Of a DNA stretch of 64,000 nucleotides, positions 38,336 through 49,600 are shown piece after piece. The stretch spans positions 14,784,903 through 14,848,902 of the forward strand of contig OY747702.1 of the NCBI GenBank assembly GCA_963556495.2, read 5' to 3'. The stretch's first letter is position 1, and each line of letters starts with the position of its first letter. This DNA is from Valencia hispanica (taxonomy: Eukaryota; Chordata; Actinopteri; Cyprinodontiformes; Valenciidae). Position numbers and translations under genes: made by a program. The notes below the pieces were generated by a model. The model had not been told where the DNA came from, ran no database searches, and worked only from the letters and a program-made list of their open reading frames with translations.

Positions 38336-38336
<1 letters not shown>

Positions 38337-38392
38337 AACCCATCCAATACGCTCTCTGGGTGAATCCTTAAGGGAATTGTGTCAGTGTAGCT

Positions 38393-41050
38393 GGAATCAA
38401 ATCAAACTTTATTTATAAAGAGCTTTTCATACAAGAAGTTGCATCACAAAGTGCTTTACAGATTATTAAAATGACCCCTTCCCTCCCCCACAGATTTAAA
38501 AGCATGGTCACAGTTATACCCCCCCCCCCCCCAACCAAACTCCCATGCACACACACAGTTAAAAGAAAAAGTTAAAAAGGACATTGGGCCGAGTGTAGAT
38601 GAACCATGCAAGGAAACGCCGTCAGAGGAGCCATCTGCCCCGGCAGCGGTAGATTAACAGCAGCAGCCGAGGCACTGACACAGGGCACCCAGTGGAGGCA
38701 AGGCCAAGACCTCCACCTCCACCCAAGCTCCACCTGGAGAGCACCCAGGCAGCCACAGCCGACCACCGCTCCCGGGGCAGAGGGCTCCCACAGAGGAAAC
38801 ACTGGAACGGGGATTAAGATAAATTAAAGTATAAAAATAAACAGTAAATTAATGTGCTAAGGTTAAATAGTAAAACTGATAAAAACATAATCATATAAAA
38901 CATGCAGAGCAATTAAACAGACAGTAAGAAATAATAATCAGTTAAAAGCTAGGCTAAAAAGGTGAGTCTTGAGCCTGGTCTTAAAAACATGAACGTTCTC
39001 TGAAGCCCTGAGGCCCTCTGGCAGCCTGTTCCAGAGGTGAGGGCCATAAAACTGGAAAGACGCCTCGCCATGCGTGTGTGTCCTGACTTTTGGGGTGACA
39101 AGGAGACGGCTGCCAGAGGAGCGCAGAGACCGCGAAGGTTTATATGGTAAAAGCAGTTCAGAGAGATAAGAAGGCCCAAGACCATTAAGACACATAAAAA
39201 CCATTAAAAGAACCTTAAAGTTGATCCTGAAATGTACGGGGAGCCAATGCAATGATTTTAAGACCGGTGTAATGTGCTCCCGCCTCCCGGTCTTTGTCAG
39301 GACACGTGCTGCTGAATTTTGTAGTAGTTGTAAACCTGATATACTCTTTTTGGGAAGACCAGAAAGGAGGGCATTATAGTAATCAATTCTACTGGAGATA
39401 AAAGCATGCATCAGTGTCTCCGTGTTGGCCTGAGAGAGAATGGGGCGGACTCTGGCGATGTTCTTTAGTTGATAAAAACCTATTTTAGTAATATTTTTTA
39501 TGTGAGGAATAAAAGTCAGCTCAGAGTCAAAAATCACGCCCAGGTTCTTCACTTGTAAAGAGGGATTAAAAGACAGTGATTGTAGTTTTGGTAAACGTTT
39601 CTCTCTCTGAGCCTCAGGACCGATGACTAAAACTTCAGTTTTGTCCTGGTTGAGCTGGTGAAAGTTTTCTGCCATCCAGGATTTGATGTCTAAAATGCAG
39701 TTAAAAAGTGCATCCATTGGCCGTGTGTCATCGGGAGACATGGAGATGTACAGCTGTGTATCATCAGCATAACTGTGAAAGTTGACTCCATGTCTTCTGA
39801 TGACGCTGCCAAGAGGGAGCATATACAGGTTAAAAAGCACTGGGCCTAAAATCGAACCCTGGGGCACACCACATGTAATCCTATGGACCCTAGAGGAGCA
39901 GGTATCTAAACTTACCATAAAAGTCCTGTCTGTGAGATAGGATGTGAACTATTTGTGAACAGCACCAGAGAGGCCAATCTGTTTTAAACGGGTTAAAAGA
40001 ATAGTGAGGTCTACTGTATCGAAGGCAGCGCTTAGATCCAGTAGAACCAGCACTGTCACCCTCTGGGCATCATAGTTTAATCTAAAATAATTTAAAATCT
40101 TCAAAAGGGCCGTCTCTGTGCTGTGGTTCACCCTTAAACCAGACTGAAATTTCTCCAGTACATTGTGCTCATTAATAAAATCATTAAGTTGAATTAAAAC
40201 AATTTTTTCTAAAATTTTGCTTAAAAAAGGTAAGTTAGATACCGGTCTAAAATTATTAAAATCATTAAAATCTAAATTGCTCTTCTTCAACAGGGGCTTC
40301 ACTACCGCCCCTTTAAAGGCGGCAGGAAAGACCCCCGTCTGAAGGGAGCAATTCATCATGGTTAAAATCTCATCTCTAAAAGATCCATACACTTGCTTAA
40401 AAAAGGACGTAGGAATCGGGTCCAAAAGACATGTGGTGGGCCTCACTGAGGAGAAAACTTTATCAAGAGTCCCAGCTTCTACCAGGACAAAACTGTCCAG
40501 CGTTTCCTCTGGTAAAGACACACACTCAGATTTGTCTAAAACCATGTTACTCTGAGAAGATAAAATCTTACATCGGATGGTGTCTACCTTCCTTCTAAAG
40601 TGGTCTGCGAACTCCTCACACAGAGTGTTTGAAGGGGTTTTAGGAAATGCAGTAGTAGCTCTGTTAAAAAGTTTATCAATGGTGGAAAAAACGATTTTGG
40701 AATTATTTGTAATTATATGTTCCGAGATGATTTTGGAGGTATTTCTTGAATTTCTTACTGCATTGTTGTATAATTTGAGAAGATCTGTGTATATTTGATG
40801 GTTTATTGTAGTTTTACTTTTCCTCCATTTAGATTTTAAACTTTTAACTTGTAGTGGAGCAAGCCGGTCAAGAGTGGACTGAAGCCTTCTGGTAAAATCC
40901 TTGACAATAAAACCACAGGGGGCACGTAAAACAATAGGAGGATTCTATTTAAAAATTTCCAGAAAACCTGCAGACCCCGGGAAGACCCCGACAGGAGAGA
41001 CTGGGTTAATCCACAGCTACTGTACACGGAGGATATACATGTCAAAAGAC
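38393..41050 (-). mobile_element. L2-like LINE, 5'-truncated
   Basis: The 3' end lies at the left: the plus strand begins ATCAAATCAAACTTTATTTA, then AAAGAGCTTTTCAT and CACAAAGTGCTTTACA, the reverse of the L2-type tail. A GC-rich 3' untranslated part (38580-38830) with a C13 run at about 38520 follows, then the reverse transcriptase on the minus strand. Sequence similarity runs out near 41050 before any apurinic endonuclease domain, so this is a 5'-truncated copy, as is usual for LINEs. Confidence 0.85.
38938..40945 (-). pseudogene. L2-like LINE reverse transcriptase, one visible stop
   Basis: Upstream of the ATG at 40545 the frame is already open from about 40945 (STLDRLAPLQVKSLKSKWRK is the linker before the reverse transcriptase). 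Then come FRPVSNLPFLSKILEKI, LLDLSAAFDTVD with the first catalytic Asp, GVPQGSILGPVLFNLY and the YADD active-site motif at about 39771-39760. The C-terminal part has IQNSAARVLTKTGRREHITP and KSLHWLPVHFRI, typical of this clade. A single in-frame TAG at 39951-39949 interrupts it where a Trp is expected between the frames ending at 39949 and starting at 39918. The enzyme would copy LINE RNA into a nicked target in the nucleus. No endonuclease domain is present. Confidence 0.9.
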
Positions 41051-41762
41051 TGTAGAAAAGTCATGATTAGCCTCTATTGTTTGCAATATCTTGTAGTAAT
41101 ACATATATTAATAATATATTACTACTGACATAACTGAAAAGTGACAGTATGAGCTGATATGATAATTGTTGATTTTGTATCATGTTGGTAACATATCCGT
41201 CTATAGTAAAGCTGTACAGGAAACCACACATTAAAATAAAGAATCTCCATATACCTGATCTGTAATTAAATTCATTCTCAATCTTCCACTTAAATGCATA
41301 TATAGTGGTAAATCCCCACAAAGCCAATTACAAAGAATTGGTCGGTGTTGAATATGGAAAAGAGACTTCAGATCAGCAAATTAGGGTACAAATGGCTTAA
41401 AAGATTTAGATATGGGATCAAGACAAGATGGCAGACAAGAATAACTTTATGCAGTGGGATAAAGTAACAATAACACTCAAAGTAAAACGGCAGGAGTTGA
41501 AGCTCTACAGCCTCTAAGCCTTGTGTAGAATAAAGTATAATGGAAGCTTTAATACACTCAGTGATGGCTGTTATGTTGTATTAATCTGGGGCTTTTAATT
41601 GATTTATTTGAACAGGTTTTTACCACCATGGAAAAAAAAACAGTAATGATTTTAAAAAAAGAACATAGGGACACCGTTTTTGTTATTTATTGTGGATTGT
41701 CAGTAATCACAAGGTGTTAAAATTATACATAAAGGCTCAAATGTATACATACACTCCATTTA

Positions 41763-43366
41763 CAGTGGCTTGCAAAAGTATTCGGCCCCCTTGAACTTTT
41801 CCACATTTTGTCACATTACAGCCACAAACATGAATCAATTTTATTGGAATTCCACGTGAAAGACCAATACAAAGTGGTGTACACGTGAGAAGTGGAACGA
41901 AAATCATAAATGATTCCAAACAATTTTAAATAAATAACTGAAAAGTGGGGTGTGCGTAATTATTCAGCCCCCTTTGGTCTGAGTGCAGTCAGTTGCCCAT
42001 AGACATTGCCTGATGAGTGCTAATGACTAAACAGAGTGAGCCTGTGTGTAATCTAATGTCAGTACAAATACAGCTGCCCTGTGACGGCCTCAGAGGTTGT
42101 CTAAGAGAATGTTGGGAGCAACAACACCATGAAGTCCAAAGAACACACCAGACAGGTCAGGGATAAAGTTACTGAGAAATTTAAAGCAGGCTTAGGCTAC
42201 CAAAAGATTTCCCAAGCCTTGAACATCCCACGGAGCACTGTTCAAGCGATCATTCAGACATGGAAGGAGTATGGCACAACTATAAACCTACCAAGACAAG
42301 GCCGTCCACCTAAACTCACAGGCATAACAAGGAGAGCGCTGATCAGAAATGCAGCCAAGAGGCCCAAGGTGACTCTGGATGAGCTGCAGAGATCTACAGC
42401 TCAGGTGGGGGAATCTGTCCATAGGACAACTATTAGTGGTGCACTGCACAAAGTTGGCCTTTATGGAAGAGTGGCAAGAAGAAAGCCATTGTTAAAAGAA
42501 AACCATAAGAAGTTCCGTTTGCAGTTTGCCACAAGTCATGTGGGGGACACAGCAAACATGTGGAAGAAGGTGCTCTGGTCAGATGAGACCAAAATGGAAC
42601 TTTTGGGCCAAAATGCAAAACGCTATGTGTGGCGGAAAAGTAACACAGTACATCACTCTGAACACACCATCCCCACTGTCAAATAAGGTGGTGGCAGCAT
42701 CAGGCTCTGGGGGTGCTTCTCTTCAGCAGGGACAGGGAAGCTGCTCAGAGTTGATGGGAAGATGGATGGAGCCGAATACAGGGCAATCTTGGAAGAAAAC
42801 CTCTTGGAGTCTGCAATAGACTTGAGACTGGGGCGGAGGTTCACCTTCCAGCAGGACAACGACCCTAAACATAAAGCCAGGGCAACAATGGAATGGTTTA
42901 AAACAAAACATATCCATGTGTTAGAATGGCCCAGTCAAAGTCCAGATCTAAATCCAATCGAGAATCTGTGGCAAGATCTGAAAGCTGCTGTTCACAAACG
43001 CTGTCCATCTAATCTGACTGAGCTGGAGCTGTTTTGCAAAGAAGAATGGGCAAGAATTTCAGTCTCTAGATGGGCAAAGCTGGTAGAGACATACCCTAAA
43101 AGACTGGCAGCTGGAATTGTGGCAAAAGGTGGTTCTACAAAGTATTGACTCAGGGGGCTGAATAATTACGCACACCCCACTTTTCAGTTATTTATTTGCA
43201 AAAAAATGTTTGGAATCATGTATGATTTTTGTTCCACGTCTCACATGTACACCCTTTTGTATTGGTCTTTCACGTGGAATTCCAATAAAATTCATTCATG
43301 TTTGTTGCTGTAATGTGACAAAATGTGGAAAAGTTCAAGGGGGCCGAATACTTTTGCAAGCCGCTG
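41763..43366 (+). mobile_element. Young Tc1 element (B), nearly intact
   Basis: TA duplications flank it at 41761-41762 and 43367-43368. The terminal inverted repeats are about 210 bp (41763-41972 and 43153-43366); the outer ends are CAGTGGCTTGCAAAAGTATT and its near-mirror, and the inner 35 bp of the two repeats are identical. Each repeat holds two copies of a similar block (AGTATTCGGCCCCCTT outside, AATTATTCAGCCCCCTT inside), the IR/DR arrangement of fish Tc1 elements. Low divergence between ends and a nearly open transposase show recent insertion. It sits in relic A. Confidence 0.95.
42129..43148 (+). pseudogene. Tc1 transposase, single nonsense codon
   Basis: From ATG at 42129 the frame runs 340 codons to TGA at 43148 with one interruption, TAA at 42684-42686 (codon 186), at a position where family members have Tyr or His before a Gly-Gly-Gly-Ser block. 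N-terminal paired-like helix-turn-helix domains bind the terminal repeats (residues ~1-110, with a GRPPKLT hinge). The catalytic domain keeps the first Asp in LWSDETK, the second in FQQDNDPKH, and the Glu in LNPIENLW; 34 residues separate the last two, so DD34E. Product would excise and insert at TA. The single stop disables this copy; read-through or alternative start use cannot be judged. Confidence 0.93.
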
Positions 43367-43998
43367 TATATTTGGTCAAGTGAGCCTTAGAAAATGTGTT
43401 GGTTTCCTGGCTAAGAACCTGGTTTCGAGTATTACATTTCTACAGAACTGAAGCCACAGCTTGATGTCTGTCGGCTTTATCCATCCCAAAGCCAGGTTTG
43501 ATGTCCAGCTGCTGGACATGGACAAGCTAAAAACCTTCAAGAGAACATATTTATGGTGAGATGACTCAAAGACGGAGCTGTTTGCAACAAACTACTGACA
43601 ATCTTTCCCTCAGGGGACAATGAAAGAAAGTTTCAAAGTTTGGCCACAGTCTAAAGAATCTGATAGAGTCATGGTGAAGCTTTGCACGCTAAGAACATTG
43701 TCACAACTGTCAAGCATGGTGCTGGCAGGATCATGGTGAAGGTCAGGCTCACTGCCACTGGTGGTGCACTGGTGGTGTTGCCCTGACATCCCAAATCATG
43801 AAGGTCCTGGAGAGACTCGTGTTGGCCCACCTGAATAAGCAAACTAGAACATATCAGGACCCGCTGCAGTTTTACTTATCACTCTGGAGTGGGGGTTGAA
43901 GATGCCATCATCCACTTGCTTCAACCAACCCACTGTCATCTGGACAAAGCAGGCACCACTGTGAGGATCATGTTATTTGATTTCTCCAGTGCACTTAA

Positions 43999-46784
43999 CC
44001 CTGTAAAGCCCAAACCATTAATTAATTGACAGAAAATTCCAATTCTTTGAAACTGGAGCCTTTTTTGGTCCTTCTGAACAAATAAAACTTTTTTTTTCCA
44101 ATATCAATTTCCAAATAGGAGTTTTAATTTGTATCATATTTGATACAGCGGGTCACAATGCTCAAAAAAAAATTTTTTTTCCTTGAACAAAAAATACAAA
44201 AACAAATCTAACAAAAACAATGCAGCAATGGAACCGGCAGGGTGGAAATCTTGAAGACATAACTTTTACATTTGTTTTACTCATTTTGCGGTTCACGAGC
44301 TTTTTATTTTGAGTAATGGTGGGCTTGAAAACAGTTTCTGTCCTTGTTCAGACAAAGATGCACTCTGCATTTCTCACAGTACACATGGGCAAAGTGGCCT
44401 ACGCAGTGCTTGCATCTCTGTCGGGTTTCCCATGTTGGGAAATGATGAAGGCCATCCTTTCTCACATCAGGGGGCAGCTCTTGGGTTTTCCTCTTCCGGG
44501 GAGGGGTTGGCGTTGCTTCTGGAGAGGAGAGTGGTCTACCACACCTTTTGACCTTTCCTGCGCTTGTGAGGGCGGAGCCAACAGAAGCCTGAAACCTTCG
44601 AAGGGGCAGAGCTTTCTGCTTGGGCTGCAGTTTCTCCAGGTCTCTTCTGTAGCGGATCCATGGATTGATTACTGCCACTGTAACGATGTGCCACCAAATG
44701 TAGATGTACCATCTTCGGGATCTAAAGTTGAACTTGTACAGTGCAGATAGCATATCAAGAAGGTCAACGCCTCCCATGAACCTATTGTATGTGTCAACAA
44801 TGGCTGGTCTGGGAACCATTATGTAGGTTTTGGCTTTCCGATCCCAACGTTTCACATTGCCCAGTGGTTCAACACCAACAAAAGAAGAGAGCAGGTTCAC
44901 AGCTTTGTTGTCATACCATCTCACAATTATATTTTCTTCCTGATTTACTCTGAAATCCAGAGACCCCCTTCCCTTTGTCTTCAGTTCTTTCTCATCTATC
45001 AGTTTGCAGTTCTTCACCCTGTTCATTTGGACTGTCCCTATGTAGTAGATTCCTCTTTGTTTCAAATGCTCCACCAAAGGAACTGATGTAAAGAAGTTGT
45101 CAGCAAAAACTTTGTGATTTTTTTCCTGCTGGAAGGGTTGAGGTCATTTTCAGGACAACATCTCCTGTAGCACCAACATTAGATTTCTCTTTGTCTGGAT
45201 TTTCTCCTCCTTGGCATACGTCAAAGTCATAGAGATAGCCACTTTGGCCGGCACGTCCCCACATCTTGAACCCCCACTTGTGAGGTTTTCCTGGCATGTA
45301 GCATCGTAGATTTGATTTTCCTTTAAAAGGCACCATGATTTCATCAACAGCGTGACATTCTTCAGGAGGTATGCAAAGAAATCGTTGCCGTAGCTTCTTT
45401 AACCATGGCCTGAGTTTCCACACTTTATCCTTTTTTGCATCGTCATCCACATTGAGGTTGTCCTGAAAGTGAATTAGCGTCAGCAAATCCAGGAATCGAC
45501 CCTGTGACATCACATCACACACTGGGGGGTACCTTGTCTCCATCTCCCAGTAAGCTCGTACGTTGGGCATCTGTACTAACCCCATGTGCATGTACATACC
45601 CAGAATTTGCTCAATTTCTTGGGCATTTGTGTTCACTGACTTTCCATTTTTCTGAACACTGTACAATTTTGTTTCTTCTGCAATTTCCTTTAGCATTTTC
45701 TCAGTTACAAAATCTTTGAAATACATATATGGTGTCCAGTCAAGCCTCTCTTCAGAGTCTTCCTCAACACATTCCACAAACTCAACAGATGGAGGTTCAA
45801 ACTGTTGTCTTCTCCACCGATACTCCTTTTTCACTTTGCCCCTTGCCAACTGCTTTGGTGTTGTGTCCTCTTCTTGGACTTCTGGGCCTTCATCATCATC
45901 ATTACCATCTGGGTTTTCCTCTTCCTCATCATCACTACTATCTGGGTTTTCCCCAATCCCTACAGTAGGAGTCCATTCCTCATCCTCATCATCATCTTCC
46001 CCGAGCTGCTCCATGTCACTTGAATTCCCATCCAAAATCATCTTTAGAGCATCTTCAACACTGTATTTTTTTGCCATATAAAACACACATGCACACAAAA
46101 AACAGATTATTGTGTATTTTTTCTTTGAATTGGTCAGTTTTTAGTGAAAATCAGTAAGCAAAACGAAGTTGCTATCAATCATACCATTGCAACACCGAAC
46201 TAGTCATCAATCATCATAATACAACAAGTTGCATATCTAATTTTTTGCTCTGAATGTACCAAATAATGTAATTTAAACATTTACTTAGTTTACTTGAAAA
46301 ATAAAAAGACAGTATGTTGCTTGATATTATTTATAATGAATGAAATACAATAAAATTACAATTGACTGATTTAGAGTTACATGACCTTATACACCCGCTG
46401 TATCAAATTTGATACGTCATTTTTAACACGGTTTTACTAAACCATAGATTATGAAATAGTAAGTAATTTCACATTACATCAACCCAGTAACTGTTCCTAT
46501 TGATGTTTCACAAGAAAATTTAATTTTTTTCTTACCTTAACTTTTCCAAAATTGGCAAAGTTCTTCTTCAAAAATCACATGTGTCCACTTCCTGGTTAAT
46601 AGCAGTCTTGTAGAACGGCAGGAAAGGCCTCTACTGAGCAGATTACTGCCCTCTGGTGGATTATCGGTGTAATGCATGTATATAATTGGATACATTGGGT
46701 TTTTCAGGGAAAAAATTGTCACAATGCTCATGTAAAGGGCTCAAAAACTCATGTATCATATATGATACGTTTGGCGTTATAGGG
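43999..46784 (-). mobile_element. piggyBac element, nearly intact
   Basis: The left end CCCTGTAAAGCCCA and the right end inverted, CCCTATAACGCCAA, are the CCCT-type ends of piggyBac. The target copies are TTAA at 43995-43998 and TAAA at 46785-46788, a mutated TTAA; joining the flanks restores an uninterrupted LINE reading. Palindromic GTATCAAATTTGATACAGCG-like boxes lie near each end (about 44132 and 46396), with another at 46750-46770. The transposase gene fills the centre on the minus strand. Confidence 0.93.
44304..46077 (-). pseudogene. piggyBac transposase, single frameshift
   Basis: The minus-strand frame starts best at ATG 46077 (MAKKYSVEDALKMILDG); an upstream ATG at 46098 is in frame but adds a Cys-rich heptapeptide. 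An acidic N-terminal region (runs of Asp/Glu) is followed by the transposase domain: first Asp in AVDEIMVPFKGKSN, second in ADNFFTS, third in FMGGVDLLDML, the DDD triad of the family. A C-terminal Cys/His-rich domain (CKHCVGHFAHVYCEKCR) is the DNA-end-binding zinc finger. The first frame stops at 45100 because the A7 run (T7 on plus, 45118-45124) is one base longer than the protein alignment needs; the second frame takes over directly after. About 590 residues in all. This one lesion is the only obvious defect. Confidence 0.92.
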
Positions 46785-47359
46785 TAAACACAATTCAGGC
46801 TGATTTGCTTTGTCAGAAACTTCTGAAGACACAGGTGGAGCCCTCAACAATAGCCTTGATCAGTGACTACCTGACAATCAGACCACAGTTTGTGAAACTG
46901 AAGAATTGTGTGTCAAACCAGGTGGTCAGCAGCACAGGAGCACCACAGGGGACCGTACTCTCACCATTCCTTTTCACTCTGTACACCTCAGACTTCCAGT
47001 ACAAATCAGAGACCTGTCATCTGCAGAAATACTCAGATGACTCTGCAACTGTCGGGTGGATCAGAGATGGACAAGAAGCTGAATACAGAGAGTTGGTGGA
47101 CCGCTTTGAGATGATTGTAGATTTCAGAAGAAACAGGGATAAGTCAAACACTGTTTCCATCATGGGGGAAGAAGTAGAGGTAGTTGAGGAGTATAAATAC
47201 CTCAGAGTTCACCTTGACAACAGACTGGACTGGAGGCGCAACAGTGAAACTGTCTACAAGAAGGGACAGAGCAGACTCTACTTCTTGAGGAAGCTTAGTT
47301 CCTTCAAGGTTTGCAGCAAGATGCTGGAGATCTTCTACAAGTCTGTTGTGGAGATTGTA

Positions 47360-48874
47360 CAGTTGTGGGCAAAAGTTTTGAGAATGACAGTTTTTTTAGT
47401 TTTCACAAAGTTTGCTGCAAAACTACTTTTAGATCTTTGTTTCAGTTGTTTCTGTGATGTACTGAAATATAATTACAAGCACTTTATATGTTTCAAAGGC
47501 TTTTATTGACAATTACATGACATTTATGCAAAGAGTTAGTATTGGCTCTTCTTTTTCAGGACCTCTGCAATTCAACTGAGCATGCTCTCAATCAACTTCT
47601 GGGCCAAATCCTGACTGATAGCAACCCATTCTTTCATAATCACTTCTTGGAGTTTGTCAGAATTAGTGGGTTTTTGTTTGTCCACCCGCCTCTTGAGGAC
47701 TGACCACAAGTTCTCAATGGGATTAAGATCTGCGGAGTTTCCAGGCCATGGACTCAAAATTTCAATGTTCTGGTCCCCGAGCCACCTAGTTATCACTTTT
47801 GCTTTATGGCACGGTGCTGCATCGTGCTGGAAAATGCATTGTTCTTCACCAAACTGTTGTTGGATTGTTGGAAGAAGTTGTTGTTGGAGGGTGTTTTGGT
47901 ACTGTTCTTTATTCATGGCTGTGTTTTTGGGCAAAATTGTAAGTGAGCCCACTCCCTTGGATGAGAAGCAACCCCACACATGAATGGTCTCAGGATGCTT
48001 TACTGTTGGCATGACACAGGACTGATGGTAGCGCTCACCTTTTCTTCTCCGGACAAGCCTTTTTCCAGATGCCCCAAACAATCGGAAAGAGGCTTCATCG
48101 GAGAATATGACTTTGCCCCAGTCCTCAGCAGTCCATTCACCAGACTTTCTGCAGAAGATCAATTTGTCCCTGATGATTTTTTTGGAGAGAAGTGGCTTCT
48201 TTGTTACCCTTCTTGACTCCAGGCCATCTTCCAAAAGTCTTCGCCTCACTGTGCGTGCCGATGCGCTCACACCTGCCTGCTGCCATTCCTGAGCACTGGT
48301 GGCACTCCGATCCCGCAGCTGAATCCTCTTTAGGAGACGATCCTGGCGCTTGCTGGACTGTCTTGGACGCCCTGAAGCCTTCTTAACAAGAATTGAACCT
48401 CTTTCCTTAAAGTTCTTGATAATCCTTTAAATTGTTGATTTAGGTGCAATTTTAGTAGCCACAATATCCTTGCCTGTGAAGCCATTTTTATGCAACGCAA
48501 TGATGGCTGCACGCGTTTCTTTGCAGGTCACCATGGTTAACAAGGGAAGAACAATGATTTCAAGCACCACCTCCTTTTAACATGTCAAGTCTGCCATTCT
48601 AACCCAATCAGCCTGACATAATGATCTCCAGCCTTGTGCTCGTCAACATTCTCACCTGAGTTACCAAGACGATTACTGAAATGATCTCAGCAGTTCCTTT
48701 AATGACAGCAATGAAATGCAGTGGAATTTTCATGGCAAAGAAGGACTATGCAATTCATCTGATCACTGTTCATAACATTATGGAGTATATGCAAATTGCT
48801 ATTATAAAAACATAAGCAGCAACTTTTCCAATTTCCAATATTTATGTAGTTCTCAAAACTTTTGGGCACGACTG
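47360..48874 (-). mobile_element. Second Tc1-type element (C), nearly intact
   Basis: TA lies on both sides (47358-47359 and 48875-48876). The ends CAGTTGTGGGCAAAAGTTTT and, inverted, CAGTCGTGCCCAAAAGTTTT match over ~30 bp (47360-47389 and 48845-48874), so the terminal repeats are much shorter than those of B. The transposase is on the minus strand. It is inserted in the LINE. Confidence 0.93.
47572..48534 (-). pseudogene. Tc1-type transposase, single nonsense codon
   Basis: From ATG at 48534 (MVTCKETRAAIIALHKNGF) the minus frame runs 321 codons to the stop at 47572 with one interruption: TAA at 48429-48427 (codon 36) within the first helix-turn-helix, followed by RIIKNFKERGS. The next Met in frame is at 48270. 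Catalytic residues remain: Asp in IFSDEASF, Asp in FQHDAAPCHK, Glu in LNPIENLW, with 35 residues between the last two (DD35E by my count). The family differs from B in both spacing and short terminal repeats. Confidence 0.9.
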
Positions 48875-49600
48875 TAGTCTCTTCAGCCATCATCTGTTGG
48901 GGTAGCAGCATCAGAGCCAGGGATTTAAAAAGGCTAAACAACCTGATAAAGAAGGCTGGTTCTGTTCTTGGGACAACTGTGGAACATCTGGAGATGATGA
49001 TGCAAAGAGGGATTCTTCATAAAATCAAATAAATCATGGGCAACCCTGAGCATCCTCTTCATGAGACAGTCATACAACAACAGAGTATCTTCAGTCGGAG
49101 GCTTCTTCAGTTTCGCTGCAATACAGACCGGTACAGGAAATCCTTCCTGCCCACAGCCATCATGATCTATAACAACTCCTTAAAGAATTAATTCTATGAG
49201 CTACAACAACACTTAATTTACCTCTGGGATAAATAAAGTATTTTTCCATTTGAATTTAAACAAAGTGTATGGAATAACAGACAAAGAAGAGAAAGAAGAC
49301 CCCTTAATTCTTCAACTTCACCTCAAACAAGTGAGACATTGAAAACTTGGACACAAGTGGTTGTTGCAGGACAAATGATCCAAAACACAAATAAAGCAAG
49401 TTAACACCAGCCTTCTGGAATAGCCCCCTCAGACATGTGAGGGGCATATTTAAAAGCTAACACTGTCCCAAGAACTAACCAATTTAAATTAACCTTATCA
49501 ATTCTAAGAAGACTGGTGTAACATCCGTTCAGAAATAGGGCAGAAGCTTGTTGATAACAGCAAAAAGCCTGTAGTCAAGATGTGTGGAGGGAACATTCAT

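Larger units (their letters stand above)
43772..49190 (+). pseudogene. LINE reverse transcriptase pseudogene (interrupted)
   Basis: The first piece encodes MKVLERLVLAHLNKQTRTY and later a DFSSALN block with the first catalytic Asp region, with a 1-nt frameshift near 43870. The second piece (46805-47357) encodes GAPQGTVLSPFLFTLYTSDF, a YSDD active-site-like motif (usually YADD) and EYKYLRVHLDNRLDWRRN, the thumb region. The third (48877-49190) encodes RARDLKRLNNLIKKAG in a shifted frame and HETVIQQQS-like text. Besides the two insertions it has frame breaks, so it was not functional even before them or decayed afterwards. Confidence 0.85.
43772..49257 (+). mobile_element. Rex1-like LINE split by two DNA transposons
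   Basis: Three pieces join in order: 43772-43994, 46789-47357 and 48877-49257. The first ends GATTTCTCCAGTGCACTTAA and the second begins ACACAATTCAGGCTGATTTG, continuing the same protein block across the piggyBac. The second ends GTGGAGATTGTA and the third begins GTCTCTTCAGCCATCATCTG across the second Tc1. The 3' end has TACCTCTGGGATAAATAAAG. A second copy of its 3' part lies inverted at 61255-61480. Rex1/CR1-like is my best assignment by recalled similarity. Confidence 0.85.
41640..49600 (+). mobile_element. Old Tc1 relic (A) enclosing four other elements
   Basis: Three pieces of one decayed Tc1 lie in order: 41640-41762 (AATGTATACATACACTCCAT leader), 43367-43771 (ATATTTGGTCAAGTGAGCC; CTGGACATGGACAAGCTAAA; CACAACTGTCAAGCATGGTG, transposase middle), and 49260-49600 (AAAGTGTATGGAATAACAGA; ACTTGGACACAAGTGGTTGT; GGACAAATGATCCAAAACAC; CAGAAGCTTGTTGATAACAG, transposase C-terminal half). 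The text leaving off at about 43771 resumes at about 49260, so the Rex1-like LINE sits inside it, and the young Tc1 sits between the first two pieces. The outer ends are uncertain. Confidence 0.7.

Noticed and set aside
45716..46081. Ser-rich plus-strand frames (45716-46081) as a gene
   Set aside because: They are antisense to the acidic N-terminal region of the piggyBac transposase.
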